From the NCBI RefSeq assembly GCF_000758325.1, contig NZ_CP009459.1:2852001-2916000 (forward strand): a stretch of 64,000 nucleotides of DNA. Direction: 5' to 3'. Made by a program: the position numbers and the translations under genes. The DNA comes from Cedecea neteri (GTDB lineage: Bacteria > Pseudomonadota > Gammaproteobacteria > Enterobacterales > Enterobacteriaceae). The first letter of the stretch is position 1. Each line of letters opens with the position of its first letter. Below the pieces are notes generated by a model. It worked only from the letters and a program-made list of their open reading frames with translations, had not been told where the DNA came from and searched no databases. Below, piece after piece: positions 1 to 12,934 of this stretch.

Positions 1-54
1 CTGGGACAGCCCGGCAAGCAGCAGGGCAATGGTTAGCTGAGAAACACGTTTCAT
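1..54 (-). CDS. ynjE: YnjE rhodanese-like sulfurtransferase, N-terminal fragment
   Basis: Only the first 18 codons lie in the window; the gene runs off the left edge on the minus strand. The translation begins MKRVSQLTIALLLAGLSQ, a typical signal peptide and close to the start of E. coli YnjE (MKRVSQ...), a secreted thiosulfate sulfurtransferase with rhodanese domains. It lies directly downstream of ynjD in the same direction, which is the E. coli order. The catalytic part is not visible, so function rests on the N-terminus and synteny. Confidence 0.75.
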   Translation of the reverse strand, partial: MKRVSQLTIALLLAGLSQ

Positions 55-138
55 CTAATAACCTGAAGGATAGCAAAAGAGCCGCAAGTTTAGTCCTCGC
101 TGGCACTGGCTTCTTTGCGATACCTCATGTTCGATGGG

Positions 139-762
139 TTAAAGCCGGATAATCTGGCCGTGGGCCGGCGCATCCTGCTCATCGTGAGTGACCAGCACGA
201 CCGGCAGTCTGAGCTGTTTTGCTTTTTGCCAGACAAATTCTCTAAAGCCCTGGCGCAGCGGCAGGTCGAGGCGGGAAAAGGGCTCATCGAGCAATAAGGC
301 TTCAGGCTCAGCCAGCAGGGTTCGCAGGACGCTGACGCGCGCTCGTTCCCCGCCGGAGAGCGTAGCCGGATCTCTGCGGGCATAGCTGGGCAACCCGGCG
401 CTTTCCAGTGCCTCCGAAACAACACGCTGCCGCTGCGAGCGCCCAACGACTGAGGCGGGAATTGCCATCAGCAGATTTTGCCCAACGCTGAGGTGGGGAA
501 ATAGCAGCGCATCCTGGAACAAAATGCCGATTCGGCGCTGTTCAACTGGCAGAAACGTCAGGCTGCGCTGGTTAAGCCGTAGTGTGCCCTGAGCGCTAAA
601 CACTGGGGCTAAATCGCCGATCATCCAGTTCAGAAACGTCGATTTACCCACGCCAGACGGGCCCATCAGCGTAACAATCTCGCCCGGCGCAACGTCAAAG
701 CTGATATTCGCCAGCAGCGGTTCGCCGTTACGGGAGAGGGAACAATTTCGCACGCTCAGCAT
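139..762 (-). CDS. ynjD: YnjD ABC transporter ATP-binding protein
   Basis: ATPase subunit of the YnjBCD ABC importer, acting at the cytoplasmic face of the inner membrane. The 207-residue protein has the Walker A motif GPSGVGKST near residues 34-42, the signature LSGGE near 135-139, Walker B LLLDEP near 157 and the switch histidine in VTHD near 193. The start ATG at 762 overlaps the stop of ynjC (TAATG), which implies coupled translation and fixes the start; a longer in-frame extension upstream lies wholly inside ynjC and is ignored. The substrate of this importer is unknown; thiamine- or sulfate-type transport has been suggested by family only. Confidence 0.93.
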   Translation of the reverse strand: MLSVRNCSLSRNGEPLLANISFDVAPGEIVTLMGPSGVGKSTFLNWMIGDLAPVFSAQGTLRLNQRSLTFLPVEQRRIGILFQDALLFPHLSVGQNLLMAIPASVVGRSQRQRVVSEALESAGLPSYARRDPATLSGGERARVSVLRTLLAEPEALLLDEPFSRLDLPLRQGFREFVWQKAKQLRLPVVLVTHDEQDAPAHGQIIRL

Positions 763-2336
763 TAGCGCAATCCTTTTCGGTGGGTGCCAGCCTGGCGGCT
801 GGCTGAGATTGTGGCGAAAAATACGGCCAGCGGCAGCAGCATTTGCAGCAAGGCCTGGATTGCAAACTGCTGTGGATCGCCCCCGCTGCTGAGCGCCACG
901 GCTTCCGTTGTGACGGTAGCAAACCGGCCCGCCCCGGCGTAAAGCGTAGGCAAATATTGCGCGATGCTGACCGAAAAACCGACCGCCAGCGCTGCCAGCA
1001 AAGGCCGGACGAGCAGCGGAACCTGAATGAGACAGAGGATTTTCCCCGGCGACCAGCCGAAAGTTCGCGCCGTCAGCACCTGGCGCGCGTCGATCCGCTG
1101 CCAGGCCGGGGCAAGGATCAACAGCGTATAAGGCACGACCCACAGCAAATGGCTCCAGATAAGCGCGGCCCAGCTTCCTTCCATGTTCAGCCTGAGCAAC
1201 AGTTGATACTGCCCGGCGGCCAGCGGCAGCGCAGGCAGCAGCAGCGGCAGATACAGCCAGCGATCGTACCGGCGCGGGCAGCCTTTGAGCCACAATATTG
1301 TCACGATCGGGGCGAGCAAAGCGCTGATAAGCCCGGCCACAAAACTTGTCCAGACGGGCGTCAGTTCAGCCTGCTGCCAGCCGCTAAGGGTTAAACTTTC
1401 AGGCCATCGCGCCGGAGAGAACCAGCCTTCAGCTAAGGACCAAAGGATGAGTATTGCGATGGACGTAAAGCCAAACAGGGAAAGTGAACCGGTGGTCACC
1501 ACGCCCGCCGAGGGCAGATTCAGGGCATATCGCTTGCCTGAAAAGCACCCGACCCGCCGTTTTATCATTGCCCACACCAAACGCCCGAAAATAGCAAAAG
1601 CCCCGAGTATCAGCAGCAACAGACAGGATGCTGCCAGCCCCATGTGCTGGCGGGAGATATCGCTGTCCGTTAGCCATTGCCAGGCCAGCACGGCAAAAGT
1701 GGGCGGATTGGCGGGGCCAAGAATCAGCGCGGCGTCCACGACCGAAAGGCTGTATGCCGTCACCGCCACTAAAGCCCAGCCCAGGCGCGGCAAGAGCTGC
1801 GGCACCAGCACATAGAGACGGGATTGTAGCTCGCCGTAGCCGAGCGTTCTGGCAAGCGTTATCTGCTGGTGCATTTGTTCGCTATGTAGCTGCGAGGCTG
1901 AGAACCACAGTAAGAACCAGGCTTCTTTTAACGCCAGCATGAGGCCGAGGACAATGCCATAGTTATCCGGCGGCAGAGAAAGGTTGAAAAGGCGTGCCAG
2001 CCAGCCGCTGTCGGAAAACAGAAAGAAAAAGCCGCTGGCGAGGGCGACGTGCGGCAGGGCCAGCAGCAGCGGCAGGCGCTGAAGATAGCGCTGCCAGCGC
2101 TCGCCGGGATAAAGAGTGCAGAGAATGATTAACGTCAGCAGCATCGCACCGCCCACGCTGAGAGTAGTTGAAACCAGCGTAGTCATTAAGGCTTCCGGCC
2201 ACTGTGAGTCCTGCCAGAAGGCAAGCCAGGTTTCACCTTGTAATAATGGCGGCACTATCAGGGCAAGCCCCGGCAGCACCGGCACAAACACCAGACCCGC
2301 CGCCAGTGCTCCGGCAACCGTAAAGCCGCGGCTCAT
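762..2336 (-). CDS. ynjC: YnjC ABC transporter permease (two fused permease domains)
   Basis: Inner-membrane permease of the YnjBCD importer. At 524 residues it is about twice the length of a single permease and contains two successive hydrophobic permease domains, as in E. coli YnjC, so one polypeptide can replace a permease dimer. It shares a 4-base ATGA overlap with the end of ynjB and its stop overlaps the ynjD start, so B, C and D form one translationally coupled unit. No frameshift or truncation is visible. Substrate is not predictable from the sequence. Confidence 0.92.
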   Translation of the reverse strand: MSRGFTVAGALAAGLVFVPVLPGLALIVPPLLQGETWLAFWQDSQWPEALMTTLVSTTLSVGGAMLLTLIILCTLYPGERWQRYLQRLPLLLALPHVALASGFFFLFSDSGWLARLFNLSLPPDNYGIVLGLMLALKEAWFLLWFSASQLHSEQMHQQITLARTLGYGELQSRLYVLVPQLLPRLGWALVAVTAYSLSVVDAALILGPANPPTFAVLAWQWLTDSDISRQHMGLAASCLLLLILGAFAIFGRLVWAMIKRRVGCFSGKRYALNLPSAGVVTTGSLSLFGFTSIAILILWSLAEGWFSPARWPESLTLSGWQQAELTPVWTSFVAGLISALLAPIVTILWLKGCPRRYDRWLYLPLLLPALPLAAGQYQLLLRLNMEGSWAALIWSHLLWVVPYTLLILAPAWQRIDARQVLTARTFGWSPGKILCLIQVPLLVRPLLAALAVGFSVSIAQYLPTLYAGAGRFATVTTEAVALSSGGDPQQFAIQALLQMLLPLAVFFATISASRQAGTHRKGLR

Positions 2337-3523
2337 CGCGACCCGTAGCGCTGAAGCCAGGCTTGCTCCAGCGCGTTAACCCAGGCGGCGTGAGGTTCCG
2401 CCAGGAAAGGCACCGGGTGCTGGCTTTTGGGCACCCGATCCTCAAGCTGTACTTTGTCCGGTGGCGGCAGCGCGTGGCTGCTCAGCACGCTTGCGTCGCC
2501 CCAGACAGCCGGGTCAGCTTTGCGGATTTGCGCTGCCGGAGACATCAGGAAATTAGCCACGATCTGCGCTCCGGCTTTGGCACTGCTGTTCGCTGGAATA
2601 GCGACAAAATGCACGTTACCCAACATGCCATTGCTAAAGCCAAAGGATTCTGCCGACGGCTGGAGCTGGCGGCGAGCGATCAGATTGTCGACGTGCGCCG
2701 GGTTGAAAGTCACAGACAGCAGCAGCTCGCAGTCGGCCAGCATACGATCCATGCGCGCCGGCGTCGGCGGGAACGTTTTACCTTTTTGCCAAAGGAAAGG
2801 ATGAAGCTGGTCAAGGTAATGCCAGAGCGGGGCGGTGACTTGCCCGAAGGTGGCGGGATCCGGGGCCGTTTTCAGCGCGGCCGGTTTTTCGGTCAAGACA
2901 ATCAAAAGCTGTTCAAGGAACGCCGTGCCGGTAAAATCGGGCGGGCGAGGGTAGCTGAGCTTGCCGGGATGGGCTTTGGCGAAGGCCAGCAGTTGTTCTG
3001 CATTTTGCGGGAAGGCTGGCGTGCGTAGCTTATCACCGATAAACATCAGCTGTGCGCTTCCCCAGGGCGCCTCAGCCCCGTCAACCGGTACCGAAAAATC
3101 TTCCCGCACAGGTTTTTTCACATCAACATATTGCCAGTTTGGCAGGTTTTCGGCCCAGTTTTCGCTGAGCAAACCCACCTGCTTGAGCACGCTAAAGTTT
3201 TCGCCGTTAACCCAAAGCAGATCTACCGACCCGTTGGTTTTTCTGCCCGCGGCCGCTTCGCTTTGAATGCGCCTCACCGCATCGGCCGCGTCCGCCAGCT
3301 TCACCACTTTAAGCGTCACGCCATAATGCGTTTTTACTTCATGGCTGACCCAGTCCAGATAGCTGTTAACGGCGGGATCGCCGCCCCAGGCGTTGAAGTA
3401 AACTGTCTGGCCGTTGGCCTGCTGGCGAATATTCTGCCAGTCCTGAGATTGTGCCACGGCGCTAAAGCCGAGCAGCGTCAGAGCAAGCATCAGCGCCCGT
3501 ATGCCAGGTATTAATCGTTGCAA
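2333..3523 (-). CDS. ynjB: YnjB periplasmic solute-binding protein
   Basis: Probable periplasmic binding protein of the YnjBCD importer, 396 residues. It begins with a signal peptide (charged start, hydrophobic stretch to about residue 22, cleavage near AVAQS). The mature part carries the family pattern YFNAWGGDPAVNSYLDW, as in E. coli YnjB and related spermidine/iron-type extracellular binding proteins. It is the promoter-proximal member of ynjBCD(E) and follows the TVP38-family gene by only 18 bases, so that gene is probably co-transcribed. In E. coli ynjA sits between ydjZ and ynjB; it is absent here. Confidence 0.92.
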   Translation of the reverse strand: MQRLIPGIRALMLALTLLGFSAVAQSQDWQNIRQQANGQTVYFNAWGGDPAVNSYLDWVSHEVKTHYGVTLKVVKLADAADAVRRIQSEAAAGRKTNGSVDLLWVNGENFSVLKQVGLLSENWAENLPNWQYVDVKKPVREDFSVPVDGAEAPWGSAQLMFIGDKLRTPAFPQNAEQLLAFAKAHPGKLSYPRPPDFTGTAFLEQLLIVLTEKPAALKTAPDPATFGQVTAPLWHYLDQLHPFLWQKGKTFPPTPARMDRMLADCELLLSVTFNPAHVDNLIARRQLQPSAESFGFSNGMLGNVHFVAIPANSSAKAGAQIVANFLMSPAAQIRKADPAVWGDASVLSSHALPPPDKVQLEDRVPKSQHPVPFLAEPHAAWVNALEQAWLQRYGSR

Positions 3524-3541
3524 GAGAAAGTCCTCAGCGTG

Positions 3542-4228
3542 TTATGGGGCGGTTCGTCTGACCAGCCAGCGCGCGGCCAGTGGCAATAGCCCTAATAGAG
3601 CAAACATCAGCATCATGCCGGGGGAGAGAATATCGCCCAGGCTTTGCAGCTGGCTCAGCTGCCTGCCGGTGTTAATGTAGACCAGGATGGCGGGTAGCAT
3701 GCCGAGCAGGCTGATCGCGGCATAGCGAACGACGCCTATTGGCGTCAGGCCCATTAATAAATTCACCAGCACAAAAGGGAAGACCGGCGCGAGCCGTAGG
3801 GCGAAGAGGTAATGACCGCCGTCGCGCTGTATGCCCAGATCCACTTTTTCCATCATGCGTGAGAAGCGGCGCTGCACCCAGTCCCGCAACAGATAACGGC
3901 TGATTAGCATCGCGGCGGTTGCGCCTGCGGTGGCCGCCAGGGCGACCAGCAAGGTGCCCAACACCAGGCCAAAGATAGCCCCGCCCAGCAGCGTGAGCAG
4001 AGTGGCACCGGGAATGGAAAAGGCGGCGGTAAGAAAGTAGCAGCCCAAAAAAGCCACAATCGCCAATATTGGGTGCTGTGCGTGCCAGCGCGCAAATTCA
4101 GCCTGCGAGTGCTGCAGCGCCGACAGGCTTAGGGTGCCCGGAGGAAGCAGATACAGAAATAGCCCCGCCATGATGATCAGCAGCGCAAAAATACCCTTAC
4201 GCACGCTCACCTCGTTTATTTTGCTCAT
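3542..4228 (-). CDS. TVP38/TMEM64 (DedA-like) membrane protein
   Basis: A 228-residue polytopic inner-membrane protein of the TVP38/TMEM64 (SNARE-associated, DedA-like) family. Visible family features are an N-terminal helix, the conserved block FSIPGATLLTLLGGAIFG, the amphipathic DWVQRRF segment and the RLAPVFPFVLVNLLMGLTPI motif that forms the re-entrant loop/proline signature. By position it corresponds to E. coli ydjZ (upstream of ynjB), but it resembles the protein at 4872-5540 more than a typical E. coli pair would, so the symbol is left open. Members are thought to handle lipids or proton-coupled transport; the exact role is unknown. Confidence 0.85.
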   Translation of the reverse strand: MSKINEVSVRKGIFALLIIMAGLFLYLLPPGTLSLSALQHSQAEFARWHAQHPILAIVAFLGCYFLTAAFSIPGATLLTLLGGAIFGLVLGTLLVALAATAGATAAMLISRYLLRDWVQRRFSRMMEKVDLGIQRDGGHYLFALRLAPVFPFVLVNLLMGLTPIGVVRYAAISLLGMLPAILVYINTGRQLSQLQSLGDILSPGMMLMFALLGLLPLAARWLVRRTAP

Positions 4229-4412
4229 CCATCTTCATCCAGCACCCGCTGCCGTAAAGGCGTGGAGTATAGCGGAGGGGCTGTGACAGCTTGCTTGAGC
4301 CAGGTCATGAAGCGGATACAGAGTTATACATTTTGGCCAGCCGGAGAACATATTGCAGATACATCGCGGCGGTTAAATGGCGGCTCTTCTTACCCACGAT
4401 TGAGGAATCACC

Positions 4413-4841
4413 ATGTCCAGCAAACTCGAGAAAGTGCTTTATACCGCCCATACCACAACCGTTGGCGCGCGCAGCGGACACGGGCGCTCTGATGACGGCA
4501 GCCTGGATGTACAGCTAAGCACGCCGGGGTCCGGCAAACCGGGCACAAACCCGGAACAGCTTTTTGCCGTCGGTTATTCCGCCTGCTTTATGGGGGCGAT
4601 TGGGCTGGCGGGGAAAAAACTGGCTATCCACATTCCGGAAGAAACCGCCGTGGATGCCAGTGTCTCGCTGGGGAAAGTCGATAACGACAGCCAGTTTGCA
4701 CTGGCGGTAACGCTTCACGTCAGGCTGCCCGGACTGAGCGAGGTGCAGCGGGAAACTCTGCTGGCAACTGCCCACGCAACGTGCCCTTACTCGCGAGCGA
4801 TTGCCGGGAATGTTGACGTGACCTTGCTTTCGCAGGGCTAG
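4413..4841 (+). CDS. ohr: Ohr/OsmC-family organic hydroperoxide resistance protein
   Basis: A 142-residue cytosolic thiol peroxidase of the Ohr branch that reduces organic (lipid) hydroperoxides. It starts MSSKLEKVLYTAHTTTVGAR and has both redox cysteines: the peroxidatic one in GYSACFMGAI near residue 55 and the resolving one in ATCPYSRAI near residue 128. The start at 4413 is preceded by TGAGGA at 4401-4406. It is the only plus-strand gene in this block, sitting between two TVP38-family genes where E. coli carries ydjY, and ends in a strong hairpin. No MarR-type ohrR gene is adjacent, although the Ohr regulator is often next door. Confidence 0.9.
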   Translation: MSSKLEKVLYTAHTTTVGARSGHGRSDDGSLDVQLSTPGSGKPGTNPEQLFAVGYSACFMGAIGLAGKKLAIHIPEETAVDASVSLGKVDNDSQFALAVTLHVRLPGLSEVQRETLLATAHATCPYSRAIAGNVDVTLLSQG

Positions 4842-4846
4842 CGACA

Positions 4847-4880
4847 AAACGCCTTCGATGATCGGAGGCGTTTAATTTTT
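4847..4880 (+). terminator. Rho-independent terminator after ohr
   Basis: Inverted repeat AAACGCCT (4847-4854) / AGGCGTTT (4866-4873) followed by a T-rich run. It overlaps the stop codon of the opposing gene at 4872 and probably serves both convergent genes. Confidence 0.85.
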
Positions 4881-5540
4881 TAAGCGGGTTCTTTTTATCA
4901 GCCAGTGGGACACGAGCGGCAGCAGGCCAATCAGTGCAAACAGCAGTAGCATGGTGGGGGAAATAATGTCCCGCAGGCTTTCTATCTGACTAAGCTGGCG
5001 GCCGGTGCTGATGTACAGCACGATAGACGGCAGCAGGCCAAGCAGCGTGACTATCGCGAAACGAACGGCGGAAATCGGCGTCAGCCCCATCAGCAGGTTG
5101 ATGATAGAAAAGGGGAGAACCGGCACCAGGCGCAGGGCAAACAGGCAGTGCGTAATATTGTGCTTAATGCCCTCGTTGATCTTCGCCATTGTGGTGGCAA
5201 AGCGCCGCTGTACCCAGTCATGCAAGAAGTAACGGCTCAGCAACATCGCCACGGTTGCGCCGCTGGCTGCCGCCGTGGCAACCAGCACGGTGCCTTCGAC
5301 CAGCCCAAATAGCGCACCGCCCATCAGGGTCATAATGCGCGTGCCGGGGAAGGAAAGGGCAGAAATCAGGAAATAGCCGAGGAAGAAGGCGCTCATCACC
5401 AGCGCCGGGCGCTCGGCGTGCCAGAGAGTGAGCTGGGCGTGATATTTCTGCAGCGTCGCCAGGCTAAGGGTCCCCGGCGGCAGCAGGATTAACAGCGAGA
5501 TGACCAGCGTGGCCAGCAGCAAAAACAGGATTTTACGCAT
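4872..5540 (-). CDS. TVP38/TMEM64 (DedA-like) membrane protein, second paralog
   Basis: A 222-residue inner-membrane protein that is a paralog of the product of 3542-4228. Both share LLPPGTLSL near the N-terminus, the glycine-rich block (here LSFPGTRIMTLMGGALFG), HDWVQRRF, the ALRLVPVLPF / NLLMGLTPI loop and the C-terminal STGRQLSQ segment. In E. coli ydjX and ydjZ occupy equivalent positions with ydjY between them. Here ohr replaces ydjY. Function is unknown beyond family membership. Confidence 0.85.
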   Translation of the reverse strand: MRKILFLLLATLVISLLILLPPGTLSLATLQKYHAQLTLWHAERPALVMSAFFLGYFLISALSFPGTRIMTLMGGALFGLVEGTVLVATAAASGATVAMLLSRYFLHDWVQRRFATTMAKINEGIKHNITHCLFALRLVPVLPFSIINLLMGLTPISAVRFAIVTLLGLLPSIVLYISTGRQLSQIESLRDIISPTMLLLFALIGLLPLVSHWLIKRTRLKN

Positions 5541-5618
5541 TCTGTTCGCGCCTCGTCAGGGGGAAAAACGGCATCTCGCTGTCCTTGTCTGAAGATGTGT
5601 CTACCTTCAGTATTTCCC

Positions 5619-6425
5619 TTACCGCTTAAACTGCGCCCAAACAGGGGCGTGGTCGGACGGTTTTTCCATGCCGCGAATCTCGTAGTCGATCCCGGTTGCC
5701 ACGCAGTGCGGCGCGAGCCCCTGGCTTGCCAGCAGCAGGTCTATCCGCAGGCCACGGTTATCGTCGAAGCCTTTTGAACGGTAGTCAAACCACGAGAATT
5801 TGTCCTGTGCTTCCGGGTTAGCGTGGCGGTAAGTGTCCACCAGGCCCCAGCCGAGCAGGCGAGCCATCCACTCACGCTCTTCCGGCAGGAACGAGCATTT
5901 TCCGGTACGCAACCAGCGCTTACGGCTATCTTCGCCGATTCCGATGTCGAGATCCGTCGGGCTGATATTCATATCCCCCATGATCAGCACCGGATTTTCC
6001 GGGCGCAGTTCACCCTGCAGGAAGTCCTGCAGATCCTGGTAAAACTTAGTCTTGGCCGGGAATTTGGTTTCATGATCGCGGCTTTCGCCCTGCGGGAAGT
6101 AGCCGTTAATCACCGTCAGGTTGCCAAATTCAGACGGAATTTCCGCCATGATAATGCGGCGCTGGGCGTCTTCGTCGTCAGTCGGGAAGCCTTTACGTAC
6201 CGAAATCGGTTTCTCTTTGGTCAGCAGCGCCACGCCGTAATGGCCCTTCTGGCCGTGATAAAACACGTGATAGCCGAGTTTCTCCACGTCTTCCAGCGGG
6301 AACATATCGTCGTGCACTTTGGTTTCCTGCAGACCAATAACGTCCGGCTGATGCTGTTCCACGATGGCTTCAAGCTGATGAGGACGGGCGCGCAGGCCGT
6401 TGATATTAAAAGAGACAAATTTCAT
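5619..6425 (-). CDS. xthA: Exonuclease III
   Basis: Class II AP endonuclease and 3'-5' exonuclease used in base-excision repair; cytosolic. The 268 residues equal the E. coli length. The active-site set is present: N7 in NINGLRA, E34 in LQETKVHD, the [13 protein letters not shown] block with D151 and N153, and the terminal SDHAPVW with H259. It is divergent from the ast operon across a 444-base intergenic region. It is a monocistronic unit here as in E. coli, where expression is largely RpoS-dependent (known for the family, not read from this sequence). Confidence 0.98.
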   Translation of the reverse strand: MKFVSFNINGLRARPHQLEAIVEQHQPDVIGLQETKVHDDMFPLEDVEKLGYHVFYHGQKGHYGVALLTKEKPISVRKGFPTDDEDAQRRIIMAEIPSEFGNLTVINGYFPQGESRDHETKFPAKTKFYQDLQDFLQGELRPENPVLIMGDMNISPTDLDIGIGEDSRKRWLRTGKCSFLPEEREWMARLLGWGLVDTYRHANPEAQDKFSWFDYRSKGFDDNRGLRIDLLLASQGLAPHCVATGIDYEIRGMEKPSDHAPVWAQFKR

Positions 6426-6545
6426 AGTCGCTGCCAGGTTGTCAGGTTAATTGTTGCAGGATGGTAGCAGAAAACGGCGCAGGTTGCTGCGCTGAAGCTA
6501 ATCGCTGCCATAGGCGCGTTTGACGGGCAAAAATAAAGCAACATT

Positions 6546-6562
6546 TGCACCAAAATTGATCT
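6546..6562 (+). promoter_or_regulatory. Candidate NtrC enhancer half-site
   Basis: TGCACCA matches the left half of the NtrC consensus (TGCACCA-N3-TGGTGCA) exactly, but the right half matches at only three of seven positions. It lies about 230 bases upstream of the sigma-54 promoter, a normal enhancer distance. Weak on its own. Confidence 0.3.
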
Positions 6563-6688
6563 CGATGCGCAAAAAGGGGGCGAAAACGGCAGGCAAATCC
6601 CGAAGGCGATCACAATTCCAGCATTATATTTTACCACTGCATAATATTTCTTGTTTTCGTGTCGCGAATCAGGCGGAACGTTAAAACT

Positions 6689-6727
6689 ATGCACTAAATA
6701 TTCACTTTAAGTGAATAGTGAGTGTTT
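6689..6727 (+). promoter_or_regulatory. Candidate tandem ARG boxes (ArgR operator) upstream of astC
   Basis: Two imperfect ARG boxes can be aligned around ATTCACTTTAAGTGAAT (6700-6716): the right half ATTCA of a first box and the left half TGAAT of a second, separated by the 3-base gap that is characteristic of paired ArgR boxes. The outer halves are degenerate. ArgR is the known activator of ast in enterics, and the position between the distal NtrC-like site and the sigma-54 promoter fits. Confidence 0.5.
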
Positions 6728-6781
6728 TTAAGTTATTGATTTTTCGTTTTACCCTTCGGTTTATGCATTTTTATCGCTGGC

Positions 6782-6797
6782 TGGCACGATGCCTGCA
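6782..6797 (+). promoter_or_regulatory. Sigma-54 promoter of astCADBE
   Basis: TGGCACGATGCCTGCA matches the -24/-12 consensus TGGCAC-N5-TTGCA with one mismatch. Transcription would start near 6809, about 60 bases before astC. A nitrogen-controlled sigma-54 promoter is the established form for enteric ast operons. Confidence 0.85.
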
Positions 6798-6869
6798 ATC
6801 TACATTTACAGCGCAAACACTCAATTATTTAACATTTAATAAACTTTTTGTTTACCGTGAGGGGTCACT

Positions 6870-8086
6870 ATGTCGCAGTCAATTACACGCCAACATTTCG
6901 ACGAATGGATGATGCCGGTTTACGCCCCTGCGCCTTTTATTCCGGTTCGCGGCGAGGGTTCCACCCTGTGGGATCAGCAGGGAAAAGACTACATCGACTT
7001 TGCCGGTGGCATCGCGGTTAACGCCCTGGGGCATGCTCACCCTGAAATGCGTAAAGCGCTGGAGGAGCAGGCGGCAAAATTCTGGCATACCGGCAATGGC
7101 TACACCAACGAGCCGGTATTGAAGCTGGCGAAGCAGCTCATCGACGCCACCTTTGCGGAGAAAGTGTTCTTCTGTAACTCAGGGGCTGAGGCCAACGAAG
7201 CGGCGCTGAAGCTGGCACGTAAATATGCCCATGATAATTTTGGCGCGCAGAAAAGCGGCATCGTCGCGTTCAAGAATGCGTTCCATGGCCGCACGCTGTT
7301 TACCGTCACGGCCGGTGGCCAGCCCGCTTATTCTCAGGATTTTGCGCCGCTGCCGCCGCAGATTAACCACGCGGTGTTTAACGATTTGCAGTCAGCCCGT
7401 GACCTGATTAACGACGAAACCTGCGCGGTGATCGTCGAGCCTATGCAGGGTGAAGGCGGGGTCGTTCCAGCGACACCAGAGTTCCTTCAGGGGCTGCGCG
7501 AACTTTGCGACAAACACAACGCGGTACTGATTTTTGATGAAGTGCAAACCGGCGTGGGCCGCACGGGTTCTCTGTATGCCTATATGCATTATGGCGTGAC
7601 GCCGGATGTGCTCTCGACGGCCAAAGCGCTGGGCGGCGGCTTCCCGATTGGCGCACTGCTGACCACCGATCGTTTTGCCAAAGTGATGGTGGTTGGCACC
7701 CACGGGACCACCTACGGCGGAAACCCGCTGGCCTCTGCGGTTGCCGGTCGCGTGCTGGAAATCATCAATACACCTGAGGTGCTCAATGGCGTGAAACAGC
7801 GGCATGACTGGTTTGTTGAGCGCCTGAACCACATTAACCAGAAGCATCAGCTGTTCAGCGAAGTGCGCGGATTGGGGCTGCTGATCGGCTGTGCGCTGCG
7901 CCCTGAACATGCCGGTAAAGCGAAACTTATTCTGCAGGCTGCCGCCCAGGAAGGCCTGATGATGCTGATTGCCGGGGCTAACGTGCTGCGTTTTGCACCA
8001 GCGCTCATCGTCAGTGAGGCGGAAGTTCAGCTGGGCCTGGATCGCTTCGAGCGCGCCTGCGAACGCTTCCTTGCGGGAGTTTCATC

Positions 8087-8090
<4 letters not shown>
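6870..8090 (+). CDS. astC: Succinylornithine transaminase
   Basis: PLP-dependent class III aminotransferase that converts N2-succinylornithine and 2-oxoglutarate to N-succinylglutamate semialdehyde and glutamate, the third step of arginine succinyltransferase catabolism. The 406-residue protein has the PLP lysine K252 in [13 protein letters not shown], the aspartate of [13 protein letters not shown] and the phosphate-binding [12 protein letters not shown]. The start ATG at 6870 follows GAGGGGTC. It is first in astCADBE, as in E. coli, and overlaps astA at its stop. Length and motifs are complete. Confidence 0.97.
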
Positions 8091-11924
<3,834 letters not shown>

Positions 11925-11934
11925 GGGAGAAAGA

Positions 11935-12900
11935 ATGATTGATTTTCTGGCGCAGACGCTGGCCGGCAAGGCGCCTGAACAAACCTCCGGAGAGAATGCT
12001 CACCTCAGCTGGCGCTGGTGGGACGAAGGTATTCTGACGTTGACGCCACATGAGACGACGGGGAAAGCACTGGTTATATCGGCCGGGATCCACGGCAACG
12101 AAACCGCCCCGGTGGAGATCCTTGGCCAGTTGACCAACAGCTTGATCGCGGGGCGGCTTCCGCTGCAGTGGCGCACGATGATTATTCTGGGTAACCCAGC
12201 GGCGCTGCGCGTGGATAAGCGTTATACCCATAGCGATATGAACCGAATGTTTGGCGGGCGGTGGCAGCAGTTTCCTGAAAGCGTAGAAACCCAACGTGCG
12301 GCCAGGCTTGAACATGCCCTCGAGCAATTCTGGTCGCGAAGTGAGGAGCAAACCCGCTGGCATCTGGATATGCATACCGCCATTCGTGGCTCTTATCATC
12401 CCCGGTTTGGCGTGCTTCCGGCGAGGCCGCTGCCTTATAGCGAGAGCTTTTTAACCTGGCTGGGCTGCGCCGGGTTGCAGGCGCTGGTGTTTCACCAAAA
12501 GCCCGGCGGCACCTTTAGCCATTTCAGCAGCGAGCATTTTGGGGCGCTGAGCTGCACGCTGGAGCTGGGAAAAGCCAGGCCGTTTGGGCAGAACGATCAT
12601 GGCCAGTTTGCGGTAACCAAAGAAGCCATCTCGGCGTTATTAAGCGGGGCGGCGCCACCGACCATGGAGGTGGAGCCGCTGCGTTACCGCGTGGCACAGC
12701 AAATCACCCGGCAGTCGGAGAAATTTGTGCTGCACATGTCCGGCCAAACGCAGAACTTTACCGCGTTTTCGAAGGGCACGCTGCTGGCTGAAGATGGTGA
12801 GAAGCGTTATGTCGTTGCCGGTGAAAAAGAGTACGTTTTATTCCCCAACCCGGATGTGGCGCTGGGGCTGAGAGCGGGGCTGATGCTAGAGGAAATTTAA
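11935..12900 (+). CDS. astE: Succinylglutamate desuccinylase
   Basis: Zinc-dependent M14-type amidohydrolase for the last step, releasing glutamate and succinate. The 321-residue protein shows the zinc ligands H53 and E56 in [11 protein letters not shown] and H147 in LDMHTAIRG, with a catalytic glutamate in [12 protein letters not shown]. It follows astB by ten bases with GGGGAGA as ribosome-binding site, and is last in the operon, ending at a stem-loop. Confidence 0.96.
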   Translation: MIDFLAQTLAGKAPEQTSGENAHLSWRWWDEGILTLTPHETTGKALVISAGIHGNETAPVEILGQLTNSLIAGRLPLQWRTMIILGNPAALRVDKRYTHSDMNRMFGGRWQQFPESVETQRAARLEHALEQFWSRSEEQTRWHLDMHTAIRGSYHPRFGVLPARPLPYSESFLTWLGCAGLQALVFHQKPGGTFSHFSSEHFGALSCTLELGKARPFGQNDHGQFAVTKEAISALLSGAAPPTMEVEPLRYRVAQQITRQSEKFVLHMSGQTQNFTAFSKGTLLAEDGEKRYVVAGEKEYVLFPNPDVALGLRAGLMLEEI

Positions 12901-12903
12901 ACT

Positions 12904-12934
12904 TTAAGCAGCTCTGAATAATTGAGCTGCTTAA
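12904..12934 (+). terminator. Stem-loop terminator of the ast operon
   Basis: Perfect 11-base inverted repeat TTAAGCAGCTC / GAGCTGCTTAA with a 9-base loop directly after astE; the downstream tract (TCATTTCG) is only modestly T-rich. Confidence 0.65.

Noticed and set aside
139-1293. Long N-terminal extension of YnjD
   Set aside because: The extension lies inside ynjC in another frame; the ATG at 762 coupled to the ynjC stop gives the family length.
6422-6694. 90-codon minus-strand frame upstream of xthA
   Set aside because: It covers the ast control region and overlaps the xthA start; composition is non-coding and regulatory motifs explain the region better.
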